Shown here: positions 15,771 through 24,209 of the stretch, piece after piece
How positions within the stretch are numbered: the stretch's first letter is position 1
Layout: every line of letters begins with the position of its first letter
Source: Geobacter sp.
GTDB lineage: Bacteria; Desulfobacterota; Desulfuromonadia; Geobacterales; Geobacteraceae
Assembly: GCA_003857395.1 (NCBI GenBank)
Contig: RPRC01000105.1
Span: 1-32,828, forward strand
Length of the DNA: 32,828 bases
Reading direction: 5' to 3'
Program-made: the position numbers and the translations under genes
The notes under the pieces: generated by a model
The model's input: only the letters and a program-made list of their open reading frames with translations
Told to the model about the DNA's origin: nothing
The model's database searches: none

Positions 15771-18068
15771 TTGCCAGCGAGTGAAATCATTCGAACAAGA
15801 CCGAACCTCATGGAAAGACTCGATATGTCGGTTACAAAAGTCATTATTCTTACGCTGTTAGCGGTCACAACCGTGGTCTTGTCCGCCTTCGGTATTGCGA
15901 ATTATTGTTGGGAACGGAGCCAGAGGACCAGTGACCAGGAATATCATCTTACTGTCATAACCGCACAGCTGGCAAACAGCCTTGCTCTCCCGCTGTGGAA
16001 CTTTGATACCGAGCAGGTTGACGCGGTCATCAAAAGCACCATGCGGCACGCGGACGTTTTCGCCGTGACAGTCACCGGAACCGACGATAGTGGAAAAGTT
16101 TTCGGCTTTGCCAGAGACAGGCAGTGGCGGATCGTTCCCGCAAAGGGCGCGATTCAGGATAAGGGGTTATTGACCCACTCGGAAAAAATCAACATCTACG
16201 GCAAACATGTGGGCAGAGTGCATGTCTTCATGTCCCCCAGGTTCCTGGCAAAGTCATTGCATAGTTTCGCCACTATTAACATTCTGGCAATAGTTACCCT
16301 CAACGCCTTCCTGATTTTCATTCCCTTTCAGCTCCTCCGCAGAAAAGTGATCAAACCGCTGCAGGCGATTGAATCGTATGCCCTGAAGGTCAGTTCGGGA
16401 GAGGCAGACGCTGCCTATGTCCCCGAAGGAGATTTTTTCGGTGAATTGAAAAGTCTCAAACGCTCCATCGTCGGAATGACCCGCTCTCTCGCCGAAGCAC
16501 GGAAGGCTCAGGTACGCAAGACCGCGGAACAGGCACAGCACGAGAGCGAGAAGACCCTCAAGGCATTCATTGACGTTATGCCGGTGGGTGTCGCATGGAC
16601 CGACAGCGACGGAGCCATAAAGCATGTCAACAGCTCCTTTACCGAGTGGTTTGGTTACGATACCAATGATATTCCCACGCTCGATGCATGGTTTCTCCGT
16701 GCCTATCCCGATCCGGTCAATCGCGAAAAACACCTCTCCCAATGGAAGGCTGCTCTCGATACAGCCCATAGCGAAGGTACGATAATCCAACCGTCAGAGT
16801 CGATAATTTCCTGCAAAGACGGCTCTGAGCGACATGTCATTGTCAATACCCATCTTGCCCGGAATCTGCGACTCGACATTTTCACCGACATCACGGAACG
16901 CGAATCCCTGCAGAACAGGTTGCTCAATGCCCAACGCCTCGAATCCTTGGGGGTGCTTGCCGGAGGGATTGCCCATGACTTCAACAATATCCTTACCGCC
17001 ATAATAGGAAACATCTCGATAGCGCGCCTGGTTCTGGACACGCCGGAAAAATCAGCCAAGCTTTTGGAGAATGCCGAAATGGCAACAGTCCGTGCAACCG
17101 AGCTTGCCACCCAGCTGCTGACGTTCGCCAAAGGTGGAGCTCCGATAAAGAAAACGGTATCGATCCGGAAAATCGTGAACGAATCGTTGTCCCTGGCTTT
17201 ACGGGGCACAAACGTCAAGGGGGTCATTGAAATTCCCGATCACCTCGATGACATCGAGGGAGATGAAGGCCAGGTCAGCCAGGTGTTCAACAACATCGTC
17301 ATCAATGCCGTACAAGCGATGCCGGGAGGCGGGAAGATTACAATCGAAGGTAAGAATCTCACTCTAGAGGAAGAAAACAATCTCCTGTTGCCCCCCGGTT
17401 GCTACGTCAGGCTCTCGTTCTCCGATGAAGGGTGTGGAATGCAGGAAGATGTGCGGAAGAAGATATTCGATCCCTACTTCACCACAAAGTCAGGCGGCAT
17501 GGGCCTTGGACTCGCCTCTGTCCACTCCATCATCAACCGGCATGGAGGACATATCGAAGCTCGCTCCAAGATCGGCAAAGGAACAACCTTTACCCTGTTT
17601 TTGCCGTCTACCGGCAAGTCAGCAACCGGCTCGGAGATCTGCGACAGCATCACCCGGAGTGAAGCGCTCCCAGGAGGCTCGGTCCTGGTCATGGACGATG
17701 AAGAGATGATCCGTGACCTTGCCGCCGAAATGCTTGGACACCTTGGCTATGAGGTCACGACCTGCGCAACCGGTGAAGATGCGGTACTGAAGTACCGTAT
17801 CGCCAAGGAAGAAAACAAGCCATTTTCCTTCGTTATTATGGACCTTACGATACCGGGCGGGATGGGCGGCAGGGAAAGCGCGGCAGATATCCTGGCGGTT
17901 GACCCTGGTGCACGGTTGATCGCTTCAAGCGGCTACTCCAACGATCCGGTCATAGCCAACTTCTACGACTTCGGCTTCTGTGGGTCAATCGTCAAGCCGT
18001 ATACTCTGGATGATCTGACGCGGGTATTGCAGTGTGCTGCAGAGCGTGAACAGGTCGTGGTCGGGTGA
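15771..18068 (+). CDS. Hybrid sensor histidine kinase/response regulator
   Basis: About 765 residues. Layout: membrane helix (about 22-45), periplasmic sensor (about 46-165, 'LALPLWNFDTEQVDAVI' is typical of this class), second membrane helix (168-188), HAMP (190-245), PAS (262-378), HisKA with H402 in 'GGIAHDFNNILTA', HATPase_c (about 500-615; N box 'NIVINAVQAM', G boxes 'DEGCGMQ' and 'GGMGLGLASV'), and a C-terminal receiver with Asp642/643 and phospho-acceptor Asp691 in 'VIMDLTIPGGMGG'. It would autophosphorylate and pass phosphate to its own receiver, then to an unseen target. The listed start is a TTG after AGGAAAGGA; an ATG at 15825 with GGAAAG is an alternative that removes 18 residues. 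The binding protein 88 bp downstream may be the ligand sensor. Confidence 0.92.
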   Translation: MPASEIIRTRPNLMERLDMSVTKVIILTLLAVTTVVLSAFGIANYCWERSQRTSDQEYHLTVITAQLANSLALPLWNFDTEQVDAVIKSTMRHADVFAVTVTGTDDSGKVFGFARDRQWRIVPAKGAIQDKGLLTHSEKINIYGKHVGRVHVFMSPRFLAKSLHSFATINILAIVTLNAFLIFIPFQLLRRKVIKPLQAIESYALKVSSGEADAAYVPEGDFFGELKSLKRSIVGMTRSLAEARKAQVRKTAEQAQHESEKTLKAFIDVMPVGVAWTDSDGAIKHVNSSFTEWFGYDTNDIPTLDAWFLRAYPDPVNREKHLSQWKAALDTAHSEGTIIQPSESIISCKDGSERHVIVNTHLARNLRLDIFTDITERESLQNRLLNAQRLESLGVLAGGIAHDFNNILTAIIGNISIARLVLDTPEKSAKLLENAEMATVRATELATQLLTFAKGGAPIKKTVSIRKIVNESLSLALRGTNVKGVIEIPDHLDDIEGDEGQVSQVFNNIVINAVQAMPGGGKITIEGKNLTLEEENNLLLPPGCYVRLSFSDEGCGMQEDVRKKIFDPYFTTKSGGMGLGLASVHSIINRHGGHIEARSKIGKGTTFTLFLPSTGKSATGSEICDSITRSEALPGGSVLVMDDEEMIRDLAAEMLGHLGYEVTTCATGEDAVLKYRIAKEENKPFSFVIMDLTIPGGMGGRESAADILAVDPGARLIASSGYSNDPVIANFYDFGFCGSIVKPYTLDDLTRVLQCAAEREQVVVG

Positions 18069-18156
18069 GGTCTATAATTCTGTCGGTGCATCACAGGTTT
18101 GAGCCCGAAATGGAGGCGAAACGAGCCTGGAATAAAATCGACGCGAGGAGCAGCAA

Positions 18157-19032
18157 ATGAAGCGTTCGCTTGCGATGTCGGTACTGTTCATCATACTGAC
18201 TGCCACGATGGCAGCAGGCCAAACCAAGGTCGTCTATCCCGCGTTTGAGTCGGGTGCCGATTCGCGGTACAATGATCTGGTCGAAATCCTGAAGACGGCC
18301 CTCGAAAAGACCGTAGCGGAATATGGGCCGTATACGCTCCAACCAAGCAACTCCCGCATGAACGAGGCTCGATCCCTTGCCGAGCTGCTAAATCCGGCCG
18401 GGATGGTCAATGTCGCTTGGTGTGGTACATCGGTACAGAAGGAGAAAGACTACCGTGCCGTGCGAATACCGCTGCGAAAAGGAATTCTCGGCTACCGCGT
18501 GGCCTTGATCGCCAGGAAAAGGCAGGCGGATATCGACAAGATCCGAAATCTGGACGATCTGAGAAAAGTACGAGCCGGCCAGGGAATCGGCTGGGGCGAT
18601 GTCGCCATCTATGAGGCCAATGGCATCAAGGTCCACACGGCGGGCTACGAGAATTTGTTCAAGATGGTCGCCGCAAACCGCATCGATGTATTCCCGCGCG
18701 GCATCAACGAGGTTTTCCCCGAGTATGCCGCCCGCCATGATGCCCTCCCCAATCTTGCCGTCGAAAAAAATCTGCTTATTTACTATCCGTGGCCCTACTA
18801 TTTCTTCTTCAATAAATCCGACAATGCTCTTGCGAAACGCGTCGAGACCGGTTTACGGAAAATGATAAAGGACGGTTCTTTCGACGCGCTTTTCATGAAA
18901 TACAACAGAGCTTCAATACTAAAGGCTAATCTCAAGAACCGGCGCATCATCAGGATCATGAATCCCACCCTTCCAAAGGAGACACCATTGGACGACGCTT
19001 CGCTTTGGTTCGATCCGGCCGCGTGGAAGTGA
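18157..19032 (+). CDS. Periplasmic substrate-binding protein, SBP family 3-like
   Basis: A 291-residue exported protein with a signal peptide (about 1-21, ending 'ATMAAGQT'). The mature part has the two-lobe binding fold of family 3 solute-binding proteins: 'VVYPAFESGADSRYNDLVEILKTALEKT' at the start, 'VRAGQGIGWGDVAIYEANGIKVHTAGYENLFKMVAANRIDVFPRGINEV' in the hinge region and 'YYFFFNKSDNALAKRVETGLRKMIKDGSFDALF' near the end. No ABC transporter genes are adjacent, so it probably serves a signalling role. It directly follows the hybrid kinase on the same strand (88 bp), and a kinase-linked ligand binder is the simplest reading. GGAG lies 6 bases before the ATG. The ligand is not deducible. Confidence 0.85.
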   Translation: MKRSLAMSVLFIILTATMAAGQTKVVYPAFESGADSRYNDLVEILKTALEKTVAEYGPYTLQPSNSRMNEARSLAELLNPAGMVNVAWCGTSVQKEKDYRAVRIPLRKGILGYRVALIARKRQADIDKIRNLDDLRKVRAGQGIGWGDVAIYEANGIKVHTAGYENLFKMVAANRIDVFPRGINEVFPEYAARHDALPNLAVEKNLLIYYPWPYYFFFNKSDNALAKRVETGLRKMIKDGSFDALFMKYNRASILKANLKNRRIIRIMNPTLPKETPLDDASLWFDPAAWK

Positions 19033-19115
19033 CTAAGGGGAAGCCTTACTGGTACAGCAACGGCTGACACCGGAATAGCGAAAGAAACTGTACCCTTTGG
19101 AACCTTTGGGGTCCA

Positions 19116-19169
19116 GGTTAGACTCTTTGACTTTTATCTGACGAAGGTCAAAAAGTTTAACCCGACCCC
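19116..19169. repeat. REP-like hairpin 1 (degenerate)
   Basis: GACTCTTTGA (19121-19130) can pair with TCAAAAAGTT (19148-19157), with two mismatches, across a 17-base loop, within 'ggttagactc...ttaacccgacccc'. The same design, with a perfect stem, occurs at 20975-21015. It lies just downstream of the substrate-binding protein gene. The 'acccgacccc' tail resembles the ends of the RAYT-associated segments in this window. Confidence 0.6.
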
Positions 19170-19233
19170 TTAAGGCTCCTTTTTTCGTTTTGCCAGCCAT
19201 GTGCATTATCCGCTGAGGCCACATATTAATTTT

Positions 19234-20469
19234 TTACAATAATATCTTTTTCGCCTCATCAATATTGAAACCATAGGTTTCCGTAACAAAGTTGAGATCT
19301 TTATCACCTCGTCCGCTAAGGTTGATGAGAATACTCCCGTGTTTCATCTCTTTGGCGAGTTTCATGGCATAGGCGACGGCATGTGCACTTTCAAGCGCCG
19401 GAATAATACCTTCGACGCGGCTCAACGTATAAAACGCATCAAGAGATTCAATGTCATTGGCAATTTCATAGCTGATGCGTCCATCGTCCTTGAGAAAGCA
19501 GTGCTCCGGTCCTACGCCAGGGTAATCGAGTCCGCTGGCGATGGAATATACCGGAGCCGGATCGCCATTCTCGTCCTGGAGCAGGTAGCATTTGAAGCCA
19601 TGGATGAGTCCCGGCTTTCCGAAGGCTGCAGTGGCCGCGTGGTCGCCAAGAGTAAGCGAGCGGCCACCGGGTTCGACACCGATAAGCTTTACGGGATCGT
19701 TGATGAAGCCGGAGAAAATTCCCATGGCATTACTGCCGCCACCCACACAGGCACATACCACATCCGGTAAATTGCCGGTCATTTCCAGGAATTGCTCTCG
19801 GGATTCGCTGCCGACAATGGCTTGGAAATCTCGTACCATCATGGGGAAGGGGTGAGGGCCAACTACCGAACCGATGCAGTAGATCGAATTTACCGGATCC
19901 TTCAGGTAGGATTGAAATGCCGAATCAACGGCCTCTTTGAGTGTCCTGAGTCCGAAAGAAACAGGAATTAATGTGGCGCCAAGCAGCTTCATGCGGATAA
20001 CGTTCGGCGCTTCTTTTATGATATCGACTTCGCCCATATGAATTTCGCATTCAAGGCCGAAGTAGGCGGCTGCGGTTGCCAATGCAACGCCGTGTTGTCC
20101 TGCGCCGGTTTCTGCAATCAGTTTCTTTTTCCCCATATATTTAGCCAGCAGAGCCTCTCCCATGCAATGGTTGAGTTTGTGTGCGCCGGTATGGTTGAGG
20201 TCTTCACGCTTAAGGTAGATCTGGCCCCCTCCGCACATTTCCGATAGTCGGTCTGCGTGGTACACAGGGGTTGGCCGTCCCTGGTAATGTTTCCGGATGG
20301 AGCGCAGTTCTTCGATAAACCGATGGGTTTTGCTTATCGTGCGATAAGCATCGGTGATTTTGTCCATTTCCACCTGCAATTCCGGTGGGATATAGGATCC
20401 TCCGTATTCGCCGAAGTGTCCGGTAGTGTCAGGATGTTGATGTGGGTAGCCAGAGTAGTCTTTTTTCAT
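19234..20469 (-). CDS. trpB: Tryptophan synthase beta chain (TrpB), orphan
   Basis: A 411-residue pyridoxal-phosphate enzyme that condenses indole with serine to give tryptophan. The PLP lysine is Lys98 in '[11 protein letters not shown]', the catalytic glutamate is Glu120 in '[10 protein letters not shown]', and the phosphate-binding loop is 'GGGSNAMG' (243-250). '[14 protein letters not shown]' and '[14 protein letters not shown]' place it with the TrpB1-like type. Some positions differ from canonical enzymes (HTGAHKLNH for [32 protein letters not shown]). No trpA lies within this window; the neighbour is an unrelated binding protein, so it is unlikely to be the main trp operon copy. An AAAGGAAC ribosome site lies upstream of the ATG. 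Confidence 0.93.
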   Translation of the reverse strand: MKKDYSGYPHQHPDTTGHFGEYGGSYIPPELQVEMDKITDAYRTISKTHRFIEELRSIRKHYQGRPTPVYHADRLSEMCGGGQIYLKREDLNHTGAHKLNHCMGEALLAKYMGKKKLIAETGAGQHGVALATAAAYFGLECEIHMGEVDIIKEAPNVIRMKLLGATLIPVSFGLRTLKEAVDSAFQSYLKDPVNSIYCIGSVVGPHPFPMMVRDFQAIVGSESREQFLEMTGNLPDVVCACVGGGSNAMGIFSGFINDPVKLIGVEPGGRSLTLGDHAATAAFGKPGLIHGFKCYLLQDENGDPAPVYSIASGLDYPGVGPEHCFLKDDGRISYEIANDIESLDAFYTLSRVEGIIPALESAHAVAYAMKLAKEMKHGSILINLSGRGDKDLNFVTETYGFNIDEAKKILL

Positions 20470-20974
20470 GGAATGTTCCTTTCTGTTTATGGTTGTCTGA
20501 ACTGATTATCTGCCAAGGAGAACCTTTTAGTTGAAAATTTGCTTTTCCTTTGCGTTACATCGATCTTATCAATCGGGCAGGTGGGGATGGCGCTTTGTTT
20601 TCAAATCAACAAATCAACAACGCCAGCCCTCGTCCCGCCATTCCCCGTACTACCCTTTACAGTTCCTGCCTGACCATTCAACAAGCTTTGATGGCTTGGT
20701 TAACGAGGGGCAATTATCTCATTTTGGCATAATTACACAAGAGGGAAGTTGAAAGGATGCTGTTTCTTGCAGAAGAAAGGGAACAATGGCTGCCACCGGC
20801 ATGCCAGATTACAGCGCCGCGTACAGCTTCATGATTGCTGTCCCACAGATCGTTATCGTTCAACGGGACCACTGCAGATGTGGCGGTTTGAGGTTTCAGG
20901 CAAAGATTTCCGAATCGGAATCGGTGAAGTCTCTTGTGCTGTAATTCACTGAACCTTTGGGAATCTTTGGCGTC
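20470..20974. other. Intergenic region, nothing recognised
   Basis: About 500 bp upstream of trpB with no supported gene. It must include the trpB promoter near 20480-20530. I checked for a leader peptide or T-box pattern and saw none. Open frames here lack ribosome sites. Confidence 0.45.
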
Positions 20975-21015
20975 TTGACTTTTTGACTTTTATGCGACGA
21001 ATATCAAAAAGTCAA
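20975..21015. repeat. REP-like hairpin 2 (perfect stem)
   Basis: TTGACTTTTTGA (20975-20986) and TCAAAAAGTCAA (21004-21015) form a perfect 12-bp stem with a 17-base loop. It is the intact version of the structure at 19116-19169 and lies about 30 bp from a RAYT gene remnant, the usual neighbourhood of REP elements. Confidence 0.7.
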
Positions 21016-21043
21016 ACTTAACCCCATAAGGCACCATAAGCCA

Positions 21044-21115
21044 TGTGCGAGCGTTACCACGAAATGTTACCTGATAGACTGCACCGGCAAATTCTATACG
21101 TACGGGTCTAGCCAT
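21044..21115 (-). pseudogene. 5' fragment of a RAYT transposase gene
   Basis: Read on the minus strand from the ATG at 21115 this encodes MARPVRIEFAGAVYQVTFRG followed by NAR. That is nearly the same as the start of the intact RAYT at 26236-27084 (MARPLRIEFPGAVYHVTSRG then NAH). After about 24 codons the similarity stops; there is no HUH motif or catalytic tyrosine. The upstream flank (CATAGCTGCACAATACC) also matches the intact gene's upstream flank (CATAATTGCACAATACC), so the fragment retained its 5' border. Confidence 0.85.
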
Positions 21116-21227
21116 AGCTGCACAATACCAAATTAATATGATATTTTCCGATCTGACCCGAAACATTGGGACAAATCACTATATTCCGTGGTGCAATTGA
21201 ATTTCACCATCAAGGAGGGCATTGCAT

Positions 21228-22502
21228 TTGATCAAGAGTCTTCATCTGTCAACAAGTGACTTCAACGGAGGGGCTGCCCGCGCTGCCTACCGAATTCATC
21301 TCGCACTGGTTGCCTCGGGTAGCGCCAATCGTATGCAGGTCCTCCATCGTGGCAACGATGACGATAGCGTGAGCACAAATACGTCCCGACCGTTTACCGC
21401 ACGTCTTGCTCAAAAAATCCACCGACGCTGGGTCAAGCACGGCAGTCGTGACTGGAAAACCGACAATCCTGTCCTTCACACTTTTGGTCAGATTGGCACC
21501 GGGCTTGTGCCTGCGCTTACTGCCAGTGATGCCGACCTGCTGAATCTCCATTGGATCTCGAATATGCTGTCAGTAGCTGACATCGGGAAGCTGAAGAAGC
21601 CAATCATTTGGACGCTGCATGATATGTGGGCGTTTTGCGGGGGAGAGCACTATGTGCCTGATGACAAGTCGGCGCGATTCCGGGAGGGTTACCGCACCGA
21701 TAATCGCCCGCCGGGCGAGAGCGGACCGGACTTGAACCGTCTGACGTGGGAGGCCAAGCGCCGGTCATGGGCACGGCAGCACTTTACCATCGTCTGTCCC
21801 AGTAATTGGTTGGCACGATGTGCGCATGAGAGTGTTCTCTTTGCTGAATCGCACGTGCATGTGATCCCTAATTGTCTGGACACGCGCCACACGTGGCAAC
21901 CGATTCCTCGTACTAAGGCTCGTAAACTTTTGGGATTACCACTTGACAAGAAACTGATTCTGTTTGGTGCCGACGGTGGCGTCTCTGACCCTCGGAAGGG
22001 CGGCGATCTACTTCACGAGGGACTTGCCCGGGTGATCTCGACGAAACCGCATCTGTATGAACTCCTGATCTTCGGCCAAAGCAAATCCACGGAGGATAAT
22101 TCATGGCCCTGTCACGTGCACTGGTTGGGAGCGGTAGACGATGATCACCAGTTGGTTTTGGCGTATTCCGCCGCCGATCTGATGGTGGTTCCATCCCGGC
22201 AAGACAACCTGCCCAATACCGCCATAGAAGCCCAAGCCTGCGGCATTCCCGTTGCCGCCTTTACTATAGGAGGGCTGCCGGATATAGTTACCCATCAGGC
22301 AACTGGTTGGTTGGCAAGAACTTTTGATGCAACCGACCTGGCCGAAGGAATCATCTGGCTGCTCGAAGATGAAGCGCGCTATGCAGCCCTTGCTGCAGCT
22401 GCTCGAAAACAAGCCGTCGAACGCTTTTCCGAAGCTGTTATCGCAGACAAGTATACCAAGTTGTATCACCAGGTACTTGCCCGCTTCAGCTCTCAAATAT
22501 AA
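21228..22502 (+). CDS. Family 4-type glycosyltransferase
   Basis: About 424 residues with the GT-B fold. The N-terminal acceptor half has 'HLSTSDFNGGAARAAYRIHLAL' and 'DADLLNLHWI', as in WcaC-like capsule or exopolysaccharide transferases. The C-terminal GT4 half has 'KKLILFGADGGVSDPRKGGDLL', 'LLIFGQS', 'HWLGAVDDDHQLVLAYSAADLMVVPSRQDNLPNTAIEAQACGIPVAAF' (the E-x7-E nucleotide-sugar region appears as 'NTAIEAQACG') and 'IGGLPDIV'. The start is TTG: AAGGAGG at 21212-21218 is spaced 9 bases from the TTG at 21228 but only 3 from the in-frame TTG at 21222, so 21228 is preferred. It is isolated from other sugar genes and sits between mobile-element debris, suggesting acquisition or a remnant of a larger cluster. 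Confidence 0.9.
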   Translation: MIKSLHLSTSDFNGGAARAAYRIHLALVASGSANRMQVLHRGNDDDSVSTNTSRPFTARLAQKIHRRWVKHGSRDWKTDNPVLHTFGQIGTGLVPALTASDADLLNLHWISNMLSVADIGKLKKPIIWTLHDMWAFCGGEHYVPDDKSARFREGYRTDNRPPGESGPDLNRLTWEAKRRSWARQHFTIVCPSNWLARCAHESVLFAESHVHVIPNCLDTRHTWQPIPRTKARKLLGLPLDKKLILFGADGGVSDPRKGGDLLHEGLARVISTKPHLYELLIFGQSKSTEDNSWPCHVHWLGAVDDDHQLVLAYSAADLMVVPSRQDNLPNTAIEAQACGIPVAAFTIGGLPDIVTHQATGWLARTFDATDLAEGIIWLLEDEARYAALAAAARKQAVERFSEAVIADKYTKLYHQVLARFSSQI

Positions 22503-22557
22503 CAGCACTCGAGAATTGACAAAAACAACGGTGTCAGGCTGTTACAGGTAACCTTTG

Positions 22558-22808
22558 GGGTCTGCTTCGAATGGCACTAGTTTAAGCAGTCGCAGCATGA
22601 AATCATTGCCGATTTCTTTGAAAGCGTATCGATTCATCAGAGCCATTTTACTGCTGAGCTCAATGAGGCTCCGATACAAGGTTTGCAGGTAAAGAACTGG
22701 AAATTTGATTGCTACATTTTACATGGACCGCTACGACTGGTTTGGCCAATATTTCCTGGTTTTTTCTCTTGCCTATATGCTTAAACTAGCGCCATTCGGG
22801 TCTGCTTC
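22558..22808. mobile_element. 229-bp MITE-like element with 20-bp inverted repeats and 11-bp target duplication
   Basis: The element spans 22569-22797. Its left end is GAATGGCACTAGTTTAAGCA and its right end is the reverse complement with one mismatch (TGCTTAAACTAGCGCCATTC, 22778-22797). Immediately outside both ends is the same 11 bp, GGGTCTGCTTC (22558-22568 and 22798-22808), as a direct repeat. This is the signature of insertion by a transposase that makes an 11-bp duplication, a size known in the IS4 family. No full transposase is encoded; both strands have short open frames (about 60 codons) of unknown meaning. Confidence 0.85.
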
Positions 22809-23001
22809 AAAAACTCAAGCTGGCGTCAATTTCTTTGATAATATCCGGAGACACTTGGAGATACTGGCCATGTGGCCAGGCCATGGGGTCACCCCCAGTA
22901 GTTCTTGAGCATGATTCATTGATGGCAAGGCGGGCCAATACAATACCGAGGGAGATTTGGAATTGTTTTATCGAGAGAAATTCGTTCAGAGAGAAGTGGG
23001 A
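22809..23001. other. Short remnant region between element and channel gene
   Basis: No supported gene. On the minus strand a short frame ending at 22829 encodes MAWPHGQYLQVSPDIIKEID plus a few residues and could be a lost C-terminus, but the family was not recognised. It ends just before the 11-bp duplication at 22798-22808. Confidence 0.35.
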
Positions 23002-23901
23002 TCAGGAGGCAGATCCGGGACTGCTCTTCAATGAAGGAAATCCGACGATATCGACGGTCATCGAGGCGACCCTGATATCGGGTTCTTCATCGAAGCATTT
23101 CAGAAGCCCGCTGTGAATCTGTCCTTTCACGACTCTGCGGTCTCTAGCTTCAACGATATACCGTAATGTCAACTCGATCCAATTGTCCGTCATGGTAATG
23201 TAGCTGGATGGTTCAACAGGCACTTCATGAAGGGAGGGATATTTCTTTACCATCTCCGCAAATTCTGCTCTTGCGCCGGCATGAAATGATGCCGTCAATT
23301 CCTGCCCCTTTGCCAGTATGATCTCGACCGCACGCTGCCAATTGCTGTCATAGGTTACAGGGATCATGATCTCGTCCCAGAGGTAACAGGAATGTTGCGT
23401 ATAGTTGGAAACCGGATCGGAGAAGATCACGCGGTTGGCGAGACTTACGATCCTGCCTGTGTACTGGTCGGCTTTTACCCATTCGCCAATCTCCATGACC
23501 GTGGTACGCAGCAAACTGATGTCAAGGACGTCTCCTGCCACATTACCGATCCGTATCCGGTCGCCGATTCTGAATATATTGCTCGTAATTATGTTCATAT
23601 ATCCCGCGAAAGAGCCTATTACCTCTTGCGAAGCGAAGGCGACGCCGGCGCCCATTATCCCGATAATAGTTGCAAAATTACCTCCGAACCCGAAGACGAT
23701 TGACGCAATGATCAGTGCGGCCGCAATGTAGATGCATTTGCGAACCAGCGCGCTCACGGTTAGCATTTGAGCCTCACCCTTGATACTTTTCTGGAAGAGT
23801 CTGGCCGCCAAACGGCTTGCAACGACAGCAAGGCCGATAACGATCACCGAGACAATGAGTTTCTGCAGTATTCCAAGATAGACCGGCGGGATATGATCCA
23901 T
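23002..23901 (-). CDS. MscS-family small mechanosensitive channel
   Basis: A 299-residue inner-membrane channel that opens under membrane tension to release solutes in hypo-osmotic shock. Helices lie at about 8-33, 55-75 and 78-105; the pore-lining third helix is Gly/Ala-rich ('GGNFATIIGIMGAGVAFASQEVIGSFAGYMNII'). The beta domain starts 'FRIGDRIRIGNVAGDVLDISLLRTTVMEIGEW', a strong MscS signature, and the C-terminal alpha/beta domain follows. The last 70 residues include an extra segment ('VEPSSYITMTDNWIELTLRYIVEARDRR'). AAGGAGG lies 5 bases before the ATG. A single-gene unit near mobile debris. Confidence 0.92.
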   Translation of the reverse strand: MDHIPPVYLGILQKLIVSVIVIGLAVVASRLAARLFQKSIKGEAQMLTVSALVRKCIYIAAALIIASIVFGFGGNFATIIGIMGAGVAFASQEVIGSFAGYMNIITSNIFRIGDRIRIGNVAGDVLDISLLRTTVMEIGEWVKADQYTGRIVSLANRVIFSDPVSNYTQHSCYLWDEIMIPVTYDSNWQRAVEIILAKGQELTASFHAGARAEFAEMVKKYPSLHEVPVEPSSYITMTDNWIELTLRYIVEARDRRVVKGQIHSGLLKCFDEEPDIRVASMTVDIVGFPSLKSSPGSAS

Positions 23902-24124
23902 ACGAACCTCCTTGCCATCACTATAGCTGAAGAGTTGCAGCCTGCGCCCTGTTACGAAGTGCGCCTAATGGCACTCCTTTACAACAGTATACCAAGGGAA
24001 ACGAGGGAGACATCTCGCTGTTTTTCAGGAGGGAAAAAGGGCAAGTGTCCCGGTTTCCCCAAGAGTGAACTCGAAAGTCAGAACCTCAAACCCGACCCCA
24101 TAAGACCCTCTACTCTGTCAACAA

Positions 24125-24155
24125 AAAGGCCACACCCTCTGGGGATATGGCCTTT
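24125..24155 (-). terminator. Rho-independent terminator of the flavoprotein gene
   Basis: Read on the minus strand, AAAGGCCA and TGGCCTTT (8 bp) close a 15-base loop, and the stem runs into TTTTTGTT. It lies about 55 bp after the stop codon of the iron-sulfur flavoprotein gene. Confidence 0.75.
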
Positions 24156-24209
24156 GTTTGTCACGCGCTCCGGACCTTCTGCACCAATGGTACCGGTCAG
24201 CACTGTCTC

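Noticed and set aside
22705..22908. 67-codon plus-strand frame across the right end of the MITE-like element
   Set aside because: It crosses the inverted repeat and the target duplication, so it is an accident of the insertion; no ribosome site.
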